A stretch of DNA of 28,217 nt from JAAYHV01 sp035268985 (GTDB lineage: Bacteria > Bacillota > Clostridia > Peptostreptococcales > Anaerovoracaceae), in the NCBI GenBank assembly GCA_035268985.1, contig DATFJV010000136.1, positions 1 through 28,217 of the forward strand. The letters run 5' to 3'. A program made the translations under genes and the position numbers. Under the pieces are notes generated by a model. It was not told the origin of the DNA. It was given only the letters and a program-made list of their open reading frames with translations, and did no database searches. Positions 16,745-23,700 of this stretch are shown here, piece by piece. Each line of letters starts with the position of its first letter. Position 1 is the first letter of the stretch.

Positions 16745-18016
16745 TTACACACCTGTTTTACCTAAAAGTCTAAACATGTTGTTTTTATATGCTTCAACTC
16801 CTGGCTGATCAAATGGATTGATATCATTTATGTATCCGCTTACTGCACAAGCCCATTCAAAAAAGTATATTAACTCTCCCATGTTTATTTCATCTAACTT
16901 ATCTATTTTTATTTCTAAGTTGGAAACCCCTCCGTCGACATGAGCCATAGTAGTTGCCTTAGCTGCAACCTTATTTATTTCATCCACATTCTTATCTAAA
17001 AGATAATTGAGCCCATCTAAATTATTTTCATCATATGGAACCTTTATTTCTGATTTGGAATTTTCTACCGCTATGTTTGTTTCAAAAATTATTCTTCTAC
17101 CTTCTTGAACATATTGACCCATTGAATGTAAGTCTGTTGTATATATTAAACCTGCAGGGAATATTCCTTTGCCTTCTTTCCCTTCGCTTTCTCCATAAAG
17201 CTGCTTAAGCCACTCTATAAGCATCCCTAATTTGGGCTCATAGGAAACATAAAGTTCTATTTCCTTCCCTTGTCTATTCAAGATATTTCTTGTAGCTGCA
17301 TATCTTAGAACTTCTTCCCTATTATTTTTTTTTGCGATTCTTGATCCTTTTAGGATTTTTTCAATATCAAATCCAGCTACAGCTATTGGTAAAAGACCCA
17401 CAGCTGTAAGGACCGAATACCGTCCCCCTATATCATCGGGAACAGCAAAGGCTTCATGTCCTAAGTCGTTAGCTAGCGTCCTTAAAGCTCCTTTTTCTTT
17501 ATCCGTAGTTATATATGTCCTTTTGATAGACTCCAAAACTCCGTATTTTTCATCCATGAATTTTTTTATGAGCCTAAAAGCTATTGCAGGTTCAGTTGTG
17601 GTACCTGATTTAGATATTACATTAACGCAAACGTCTTTATCCTTTATATATTCAAGCAATTCATTTATATAGTCACTACTAAGATTATTCCCCGCATATA
17701 TGATTTCTATTTTATTTTCATTAAAAAAGGACCCGGATAGCGCATCAATTACCATACGCGCTCCCAAATACGAGCCCCCTATACCTATAACAACAAAAGT
17801 GCTGCATTTTCTCTTAATTTCTTCCGATACCTGTAGTACTCTACCAAGTTCCTCTTCATCGTAATTAAAAGGAAGATTCAACCAACCTATATAGTCAGAA
17901 CCCTTACCGCTTCCATTTTCCAAAAGATTTAATGCTTTTTCTGCTGCTTTATATGATAGATTAAATTCCTCACGGCTATAATGACTTTCCGAATTATCAT
18001 TTTCAAAACGAATCAT
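16745..18016 (-). CDS. pgi: Glucose-6-phosphate isomerase
   Basis: This 423-residue enzyme interconverts glucose-6-phosphate and fructose-6-phosphate. Motifs include GIGGSYLGAR (78-87), SKSGTTTEPA (135-144), a catalytic GESEGKEGKG, and the C-terminal DQPGVEAYK with the catalytic lysine. It is slightly shorter than the usual 445-450 residues of the Firmicute type, but all key segments are present. It is first in the pgi-pgm-galE-kinase operon, behind its own promoter. Confidence 0.96.
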   Translation of the reverse strand: MIRFENDNSESHYSREEFNLSYKAAEKALNLLENGSGKGSDYIGWLNLPFNYDEEELGRVLQVSEEIKRKCSTFVVIGIGGSYLGARMVIDALSGSFFNENKIEIIYAGNNLSSDYINELLEYIKDKDVCVNVISKSGTTTEPAIAFRLIKKFMDEKYGVLESIKRTYITTDKEKGALRTLANDLGHEAFAVPDDIGGRYSVLTAVGLLPIAVAGFDIEKILKGSRIAKKNNREEVLRYAATRNILNRQGKEIELYVSYEPKLGMLIEWLKQLYGESEGKEGKGIFPAGLIYTTDLHSMGQYVQEGRRIIFETNIAVENSKSEIKVPYDENNLDGLNYLLDKNVDEINKVAAKATTMAHVDGGVSNLEIKIDKLDEINMGELIYFFEWACAVSGYINDINPFDQPGVEAYKNNMFRLLGKTGV

Positions 18017-18052
18017 ATTTATTCTATCCTACCTCTCATTGAATTCAGTAGT

Positions 18053-18081
18053 ATTTTAACATATTTTATAAATTTTTTCAA
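18053..18081 (-). promoter_or_regulatory. Promoter of the pgi-pgm-galE operon
   Basis: On the minus strand TTGAAA (18081-18076), 17 bases, TAAAAT (18058-18053), with an extended TG one base before the -10. Predicted start is near 18046, 30 bases before pgi. It begins just after the stop of the small gene downstream of the polymerase, so the sugar operon does not depend on the SOS promoter. Confidence 0.8.
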
Positions 18082-18083
18082 TT

Positions 18084-18350
18084 TTATAGTTTGTACAAAA
18101 CCCACCTATAATCATTTATTATATACTTTAATTCATATTGAATAAATGTGTCATTAACTTTTGATTGACAAAAATAAATTATAGAATCAATCCCGGCTAT
18201 CCTTTTCTTTTCAGTTTGCACAATTTTATCAATTTTAATCTCATCTACTTCGCCATCCGTTCCTTCCGAATACTTAAACTTATATGGAATAGGGACTTTA
18301 CCTTTTTTGAAAACCACTATTGTATCAATTTCCTTAGAAACTATTTTCAC
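18084..18350 (-). CDS. Small protein coupled to Y-family polymerase, function unknown
   Basis: This 88-residue protein is not one I can name. It starts with GTG at 18350. Its ribosome binding site AGGAGG encodes the last two arginines of the polymerase, and the start lies 5 bases after that gene's stop, so the two are translationally coupled. The sequence looks like a compact beta-rich domain: basic N-terminal half (FKKGKVPIPYKFKY), a central KRIAG, a lone FCQS, and a C-terminal YELKY...RWVLYKL. Small domains of broadly similar layout lie beside DinB genes in other bacteria (DUF6504 in actinobacteria); that link is only a resemblance by eye. A role in translesion synthesis is inferred from SOS co-transcription. 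Confidence 0.75.
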   Translation of the reverse strand: MKIVSKEIDTIVVFKKGKVPIPYKFKYSEGTDGEVDEIKIDKIVQTEKKRIAGIDSIIYFCQSKVNDTFIQYELKYIINDYRWVLYKL

Positions 18351-18355
18351 CTAAC

Positions 18356-19609
18356 TCACCTCCTATTCCCACCCATCATTATAAAATTACCGTTGTTTGT
18401 CCCTCCCTCAAGGGGCTTTATATTTGTATTAGCAAATGTTCCCCTATATATTGAGGTTTCTCCAAATTTGTCTCTTATTTCATCAACTATAAAATCCGCT
18501 TTTTGGTTCTTTTCATAACTAATATTTAATTTCTCATAAATTGATATTTGATAATTATCATTTTTGCAAAGTTCACTTAAAGATATTCCAAGCTGCCTTA
18601 CGGGCTCTCCTTTCCATGCATGATCAAAAAGCATGCATGCATATTCATATATATTTGATGTACTATCTATATATAAGTTTAGTCGCATCTGATGTGTATA
18701 TCCTATCAGTTCACTGTTTCTTATCCTTATACCAATAAGAGACGTCTTAAATCCTTGATTCCTAAGTCTTAGAGACACTCTTTCTGCTAATGATAATAAA
18801 TACATATGAACTTCCTCTTTTTCATAAACATCATATTTTATTGTCATGCTATTAGATATGCCTTTTCTCAAAATTTCATTGTTTGGAATCACTTTTGTAT
18901 TATCTATTCCATTTGCATAATTCCATATTAATATTCCTTGGCTTTTAAGCATGGCTTTTAAAAAAAGCATATCCGTATTTGCAAGTTCCCCAATGGTATT
19001 TATGTTTATTTTTTTAAGTTTTCTTTCCGTGGCTCGGCCAACCATAAAAAGTTTTCCAACAGATAATGGCCATAGTTTTTCTCTAATCTCCTCTCTAAAA
19101 ATAGTGTGTGTCATATTTGGTTTTTCTAATTGACCAGCCATTTTTGCAAGAAGCTTATTGTCACCTATGCCAACATTTACAGTAAACCCCAGCTCCTTTT
19201 CAATTCTTTTTCTGATTTCATTTCCAACTTTAATTGAATTTCCAAACAACTTCTCCGAGCCCACATAATCTAAAAAGCATTCATCAACGCTATATCTTTC
19301 AACCTTTGACGAATATTCAGATATAATTGATAACATGGCTTCACTACATGATATGTATAAATCAAAATTTGGAGGATATATTAAAATATCTGGACATAGC
19401 GAAATGGCCTCATATAAAGGTTGTCCTGTTTTTATTCCATATTTCTTTGTTGGGATGGATTTTGCTAATATAATACCATGTCTATTCTTTGGATTCCCTG
19501 CTATGGCAGATGGCACTGTCCTTAAATCTAGAGTCTCTCCATTTTCCAAAAGCCAAGCAGATGTCCAACTTAAAAACGCCGAATTTGCATCTATATGAAG
19601 AATTGTCAT
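18356..19609 (-). CDS. dinB: Y-family DNA polymerase (Pol IV/UmuC-like)
   Basis: This 417-residue translesion polymerase copies damaged DNA. The palm carries Asp7 (LHIDANSAF) and SVDE (107-110, Asp109-Glu110), the three metal-binding acids; VGIGDNKLLAKMA belongs to the palm and a helix-hairpin-helix VGRATERKLKKININTIGEL follows. The C-terminal little-finger domain is present, and near the end QISIYE resembles the beta-clamp motif QxSLF. Clostridial members are named DinB or UmuC-like; I cannot decide the subtype. It is driven by a LexA-controlled promoter and followed by a coupled small gene. AAGGAG precedes the ATG. Confidence 0.93.
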   Translation of the reverse strand: MTILHIDANSAFLSWTSAWLLENGETLDLRTVPSAIAGNPKNRHGIILAKSIPTKKYGIKTGQPLYEAISLCPDILIYPPNFDLYISCSEAMLSIISEYSSKVERYSVDECFLDYVGSEKLFGNSIKVGNEIRKRIEKELGFTVNVGIGDNKLLAKMAGQLEKPNMTHTIFREEIREKLWPLSVGKLFMVGRATERKLKKININTIGELANTDMLFLKAMLKSQGILIWNYANGIDNTKVIPNNEILRKGISNSMTIKYDVYEKEEVHMYLLSLAERVSLRLRNQGFKTSLIGIRIRNSELIGYTHQMRLNLYIDSTSNIYEYACMLFDHAWKGEPVRQLGISLSELCKNDNYQISIYEKLNISYEKNQKADFIVDEIRDKFGETSIYRGTFANTNIKPLEGGTNNGNFIMMGGNRR

Positions 19610-19632
19610 ACCCTCACACTCCTTGTTTGATA

Positions 19633-19661
19633 ATTATATCGAACATTTGTTCTTATTTCAA
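19633..19661 (-). promoter_or_regulatory. SOS promoter of the Y-family polymerase
   Basis: On the minus strand TTGAAA (19661-19656), 17 bases, perfect TATAAT (19638-19633). A LexA box fills the spacer. Predicted start is near 19626, about 16 bases before the ATG. Confidence 0.88.
19641..19652. promoter_or_regulatory. LexA (SOS) box
   Basis: GAACATTTGTTC is a perfect GAAC-N4-GTTC palindrome of the Firmicute LexA type. It sits exactly between the -35 and -10 of the polymerase promoter, where bound LexA blocks RNA polymerase. It also lies about 40 bases upstream of the divergent lgt promoter and is unlikely to control that. Confidence 0.9.
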
Positions 19662-19692
19662 CCTATTTTTAATTCTTTTTTTACATATTTAT

Positions 19693-19721
19693 TTCATAAA
19701 ATATGTAATTTATGATATAAT
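19693..19721 (+). promoter_or_regulatory. Promoter of lgt-ychF
   Basis: TTCATA (19693-19698), 17 bases, TATAAT (19716-19721) with an extended TG one base upstream of the -10. Predicted start near 19728, about 23 bases before lgt. Confidence 0.75.
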
Positions 19722-19750
19722 TACTTGGATTTAAATTTAGGAGGTATTTT

Positions 19751-20509
19751 ATGGTTTCACCAGGTCCTATAGCCTTTTCAATAATGGAATATGATATAAG
19801 ATGGTACGGGGTTTTAATTGGTATAGGTGTAATTCTAGCCGTGTTCTTATCCTATATGCGATCAAACCGTTATGAAATCGAACAAGAACGAATTTTAGAT
19901 ATAGTTATATGGGTTTTACCCATTGGAATAGTTGGCGCTAGACTTTATTATGTATTATTTAGTTGGGATTATTACATGGGTGACATCTCAAAGATAATAA
20001 ATATAAGGAATGGCGGACTTGCCATCCACGGTGGAATAATAGCAGGAGCACTTGCCGCATACTTTATTTGCAAACACTACAAGCTTGAAATTTTAAAAGT
20101 TTTGGATTTATTTTTACCAGGTGTTGCAATTGCCCAAGCCATAGGAAGATGGGGAAATTTTTTCAATTCGGAAGCACATGGTGGTCCCACAGATTTACCT
20201 TGGGCAATTTTAGTAAATGGGGAATATGTGCACCCTACTTTCTTGTATGAATCCATATGGTGCTTGGCATTAGGTATCTTTTTAATTACATTTGAAAGAA
20301 AAAGACTTTTTAGCGGACAAATTGCTTGTCTTTATGGAATACTTTATTCCGCAGAAAGATTCTTTGTTGAAGGTCTTAGGACAGACAGCTTAATGATTGG
20401 AGAATTTAGACAAGCTCAAGTTATAAGCGTATGCATAATTTTAGCATGTCTAATTATCTACACAATATTATATAAGAGAAATAAATTACTCAAGGAGAAA
20501 AACATATGA
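19751..20509 (+). CDS. lgt: Prolipoprotein diacylglyceryl transferase
   Basis: This 252-residue, seven-helix membrane enzyme attaches diacylglycerol from phosphatidylglycerol to the lipobox cysteine of prolipoproteins, the first step of lipoprotein maturation. It contains RNGGLAIHGG (86-95, with the conserved His) and the family signature GRWGNFFNSEAHG (132-144, with the essential Arg). AGGAGG lies 6 bases before the ATG. It overlaps ychF by ATGA. A lipoprotein substrate is encoded in this window at 27342-28007. Confidence 0.96.
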   Translation: MVSPGPIAFSIMEYDIRWYGVLIGIGVILAVFLSYMRSNRYEIEQERILDIVIWVLPIGIVGARLYYVLFSWDYYMGDISKIINIRNGGLAIHGGIIAGALAAYFICKHYKLEILKVLDLFLPGVAIAQAIGRWGNFFNSEAHGGPTDLPWAILVNGEYVHPTFLYESIWCLALGIFLITFERKRLFSGQIACLYGILYSAERFFVEGLRTDSLMIGEFRQAQVISVCIILACLIIYTILYKRNKLLKEKNI

Positions 20510-21597
20510 AATTAGGGATTGTTGGCCTACCAAATGTAGGCAAAAGCACATTATTTAATGCCATAACAAAAGCAGGGGCAGAAGCTGCAAATTATCCATT
20601 TTGCACAATAGAACCAAATATTGGAGTTGTTGCCGTCCCAGATGAAAGGTTAAATGTTCTTCATGACATATATAATTCAAAGAAAACAATTCATACAACT
20701 ATAGAGTTTTGTGACATAGCAGGCCTTGTAAAAGGAGCATCTAAGGGAGAAGGTTTAGGAAATAAATTTTTAGGACACATAAGAGAAGTCGCTGCCATTG
20801 TTCATGTTGTAAGATGTTTTGAAAACGACAACATAGTTCATGTGGATGGAACAATTGATCCAATTTCAGATATTGAAACTATTAATACTGAACTGATTCT
20901 TTCAGATCTAGAAATCCTAGAAAGACTGAAAGCTAGGCTTTCAAAAAATTCAAAAGGCGATAAAAGCATAAAAAGAGAATTTGATATGATTGAAAAAATA
21001 GTGGAATTCTTAGGTCAAGGCAATTCAGCTAGAGCTATGGATCTTAATGATGAAGAAAAAGGATATATGGAATCACTAAATCTTTTATCATCAAAACCTA
21101 TAATATATATTACCAATGTTTCCGAAGAAGATGTTTCAAATGAAGATAATCCTTATGTTTTAAAGGTTAAAGAGTTTGCCAAAACAGAAAAGGCAGAAAT
21201 AGTGGTTGTCTGTGCAGAAATCGAAGCAGAAATTGCTGAGCTTTCTGACGATGAAAGGGAAATGTTTTTAGAAGAATTGGGTATTAAAGAGTCTGGTTTA
21301 AATCAACTTATCCATGCTTCATATTCCCTACTTGACTTAATATCATATATAACTGCAGGAGAGCCTGAGGTAAGAGCTTGGACAATTAAAAGAGGAACCA
21401 AAGCACCACAAGCTGCAGGTAAAATACATACAGATTTTGAAAAAGGCTTTATAAGGGCCGAAACCATAGCTTACGATAAACTAATAGATTGCGAAGGCAA
21501 TTTAGCCAAAGCAAGAGAAAAAGGTCTAATACGCTCAGAAGGGAAAGATTATGTTGTAAAGGATGGAGATGTTATACATTTCTTATTTAATGTCTAA
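20506..21597 (+). CDS. ychF: Redox-responsive ATPase/GTPase YchF (Obg family)
   Basis: This 363-residue universal P-loop NTPase of the OLA1/YchF group binds ribosomes and prefers ATP over GTP. Seen: the Walker A loop GLPNVGKST (7-15), switch region YPFCTIEPN, DIAGLVKGASKGEGLGNKFL, and a variant base-recognition motif TNVSEED (normal NKxD replaced, explaining ATP preference). A central coiled-coil insert and a C-terminal TGS domain (TAGEPEVRAWTI through the end) follow. Full length. It is translationally coupled to lgt. Confidence 0.97.
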   Translation: MKLGIVGLPNVGKSTLFNAITKAGAEAANYPFCTIEPNIGVVAVPDERLNVLHDIYNSKKTIHTTIEFCDIAGLVKGASKGEGLGNKFLGHIREVAAIVHVVRCFENDNIVHVDGTIDPISDIETINTELILSDLEILERLKARLSKNSKGDKSIKREFDMIEKIVEFLGQGNSARAMDLNDEEKGYMESLNLLSSKPIIYITNVSEEDVSNEDNPYVLKVKEFAKTEKAEIVVVCAEIEAEIAELSDDEREMFLEELGIKESGLNQLIHASYSLLDLISYITAGEPEVRAWTIKRGTKAPQAAGKIHTDFEKGFIRAETIAYDKLIDCEGNLAKAREKGLIRSEGKDYVVKDGDVIHFLFNV

Positions 21598-21638
21598 TAT
21601 ATAGATTAACATTTTTTTAACATTTGTATAATTTATCC

Positions 21639-21667
21639 TTGCATTTAAGACAATGCTTAGGTATAAT
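21639..21667 (+). promoter_or_regulatory. Promoter upstream of the C-rich RNA element
   Basis: TTGCAT (21639-21644), 17 bases, perfect TATAAT (21662-21667). Transcription should start near 21674, exactly at the foot of the first C-loop hairpin. Confidence 0.8.
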
Positions 21668-21673
21668 TGCCAT

Positions 21674-21757
21674 AGAGGTTATCCCCCCTGATAATCTCAT
21701 TAATCTCTAGTCCCAATACCCTTTTACAAAATAGATCGCTCCCCTGCGGTCTATTTT
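21674..21757 (+). ncRNA. Structured RNA with two C-rich-loop hairpins (leader or small RNA)
   Basis: Hairpin 1: GAGGTTATC (21675-21683), loop CCCCCT, GATAATCTC (21690-21698); 9 pairs with one G-U. Hairpin 2: AAAATAGATCGC (21728-21739), loop TCCCCT, GCGGTCTATTTT (21746-21757); 12 pairs with one T-G. The linker has two more single-stranded CCC runs. Hairpin 2 resembles an intrinsic terminator but has little U-tract after the stem, so the RNA is either a roughly 85-nt small RNA or the leader of the exonuclease gene. I do not recognise a known riboswitch. Confidence 0.55.
21728..21757 (+). terminator. Terminator-like hairpin after ychF / before exonuclease gene
   Basis: A 12-bp stem with 6-nt loop; the 3' arm ends TATTTT but no further T-run follows. 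It may end lgt-ychF transcripts or act as an attenuator in front of the exonuclease gene, whose GAGGAGG lies 10 bases downstream. Confidence 0.5.
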
Positions 21758-21778
21758 GCTATTTATGAGGAGGTTTAT

Positions 21779-22765
21779 ATGAAAAAGATTGTGAACAAAA
21801 GCAATTTAAGTGTTTTTGATAGAAAAATAGTTGAAACCTATTTTAAAGACAAACGTTGCGGTGTTTTTGACATAGAAACCACAGGATTAAATTTCAATTG
21901 GGACAAAATAATTTTGACAGCTATATTAACAATTGAAAATAGCACTGCTACGGTTACACAATTCCTAGCGGAAGATCCTAGTGAAGAAAAAAATATAATT
22001 AAAGCAACATTAGACTATATAAAAAGTGAACATATTGACTATCTTCTAACGTACAATGGCGCCAGTTTTGATATACCATTCTTTAAAATAAAATTGAAAA
22101 AGCACTTTGAAGACACATTCTTTCCCTATTACAATTTGGATTTATATAAAATATTTCGTAACCATTCGAATCTAAAAAAACTTTCGACTAGTCTAAGTCA
22201 AAAATCTATGGAAAATTTCATGGGAATAGGAAACGATAGGGACGATATTATAGACGGAGGCAAAAGCGTAGAACTATACAAAGAATTTGTTCTCACAAAG
22301 GATAAAGGGAAAGAGGAATTAATATTAACCCATAACAGAGAAGATGTATTTCAATTATATAGATTACTAAATTTGCTTAAATATTGTAATTTTCATAGTG
22401 CCATGTATGAATACGGTTTTTTACATAGTAGTTTAGTTGTTAAGCCAAAACTTATTAAGGGCTATCTTAAAATAGTTGGAAAACAATACAGATACCCCAT
22501 ATCAATTGATACCTTTGGAAGTTTTTCTACCAACTATCAAGCAAACTTTGATTCAAATGACAGAAACTTTGAAATCTTGTTGCCTTCTTTTGAAGAGGCT
22601 AATGGTAAATATGTAGATGCTCATTTTATTAAAGATGAAAAAAATCAGCTTGGTTTAATAAACGGTTACCTTGTTATAGAAGAGAATAAAATAAAAAAGC
22701 ACAGAGAAATCAATATTTTCTCCATGCTAATAATTAACAAAATACTATCAGACTATGGCTACTGA
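21779..22765 (+). CDS. RNase H-fold exonuclease (YprB-like, DEDD)
   Basis: This 328-residue protein has a DnaQ-like 3'-5' exonuclease domain in its N-terminal two-thirds: FDIETTGL (35-42) with the first two metal acids, LTYNGASFDIPFF with the middle Asp, and a late HNREDVFQLYRLL with the last Asp. Between them LDLYKIFRNHSNLKKLSTSL matches the YprB-type ribonuclease-H-like family common in Firmicutes. The C-terminal 110 residues look like a separate beta-rich region I do not recognise. The substrate (DNA or RNA) is not known for this family. GAGGAGG precedes the ATG, behind a structured leader. Its 3' end overlaps the convergent antiporter gene by 18 bases. Confidence 0.82.
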   Translation: MKKIVNKSNLSVFDRKIVETYFKDKRCGVFDIETTGLNFNWDKIILTAILTIENSTATVTQFLAEDPSEEKNIIKATLDYIKSEHIDYLLTYNGASFDIPFFKIKLKKHFEDTFFPYYNLDLYKIFRNHSNLKKLSTSLSQKSMENFMGIGNDRDDIIDGGKSVELYKEFVLTKDKGKEELILTHNREDVFQLYRLLNLLKYCNFHSAMYEYGFLHSSLVVKPKLIKGYLKIVGKQYRYPISIDTFGSFSTNYQANFDSNDRNFEILLPSFEEANGKYVDAHFIKDEKNQLGLINGYLVIEENKIKKHREINIFSMLIINKILSDYGY

Positions 22766-23695
22766 TAGATAAAATAAGTAACCGACAAACATTAAAACTC
22801 CCTGAATTTTATAGCCTCTTTCTTTAATAAAAATAGGTATCATTGCAATCAAGGTTAGTATTAAACATGCTGGTAAATCGATATTCATGGTCCCTAGGCT
22901 TACTGGCAAAGGCTCCCCAGAAATTAGAGAACATATAGGAAGTATTAATGTTAAATCAATTATATTTGCACCTATAATATTTCCTATAGATAATCCAGCC
23001 TCTTTCTTTACTATAGCGCTTACCGTTGTAACAAGCTCTGGAAGAGATGTACCAATTGCCACAATAGTAATTGCTATTACCCTTTCCGATACGTTAAACA
23101 TAAGTGCTATCTGCGAACCACTGGTAACTAGCATTCTAGAACCTATTATTATTCCCGCAGCCCCTAAAATAAACATTAAACCATATTTGATTTTACCTTT
23201 TTTATCAAAGTTCACTTCACACTCACAGATAGGTTCTCTGTGTTTTTTTGTTGCTCTGACATTCTCAAATATATAAAGTCCACAAATTATTAATAAAATA
23301 AATGAACCTGGTATTGAAAGTCTGCCTCCATCACTTGCCAAATACAAAACGGCTGCGGCTGATATGAAAAGAATACCCCTATTCATGTAATGTATTCTTC
23401 TAGCCTCTATCGCCATAAATATTAAAGCTATAGACATAATAAGTCCTGTGTTCGCTATAACAGAACCCACAGCATTACCAACTGCCATTTCTATTTTTCC
23501 ATCGGCTGCTGCTATCACAGATACTAAAACCTCAGGAAGTGTAGTTGCAATACTTACTATTGTAGCTCCAACAATAAACGTTGGAACTCTTAATGCTTTC
23601 GCAATACAAGTAGCGGCATCAACAAAATAATCTCCACCTTTAACAACTAAAATTAATCCACTTATAAATACTAAAAATACTAAAACGTTCGACAA
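22748..23695 (-). CDS. Calcium/sodium antiporter (CaCA family, YrbG-like)
   Basis: This 315-residue membrane protein of about 10 helices exchanges cations across the membrane. It has the two inverted alpha-repeats of the family: IATTLPEVLVS with GNAVGSVIANTG, and IGTSLPELVTT with GNIIGANIIDL. The start is TTG at 23695; GGAGG, which overlaps the stop of the acyl-CoA synthetase gene, lies 9 bases upstream and supports it. Between the repeats is a hydrophilic stretch with HREPICECEVNFDKKGK. Ca2+ versus K+ specificity cannot be read. Confidence 0.92.
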   Translation of the reverse strand: MSNVLVFLVFISGLILVVKGGDYFVDAATCIAKALRVPTFIVGATIVSIATTLPEVLVSVIAAADGKIEMAVGNAVGSVIANTGLIMSIALIFMAIEARRIHYMNRGILFISAAAVLYLASDGGRLSIPGSFILLIICGLYIFENVRATKKHREPICECEVNFDKKGKIKYGLMFILGAAGIIIGSRMLVTSGSQIALMFNVSERVIAITIVAIGTSLPELVTTVSAIVKKEAGLSIGNIIGANIIDLTLILPICSLISGEPLPVSLGTMNIDLPACLILTLIAMIPIFIKERGYKIQGVLMFVGYLFYLSVAIV

Positions 23696-23700
23696 TTATG

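Noticed and set aside
21674..21778. A known riboswitch (preQ1, guanidine or T-box) before the exonuclease gene
   Set aside because: No T-box motif, no ACGR loops and no preQ1 tail pairing; only the C-loop hairpins are supported.
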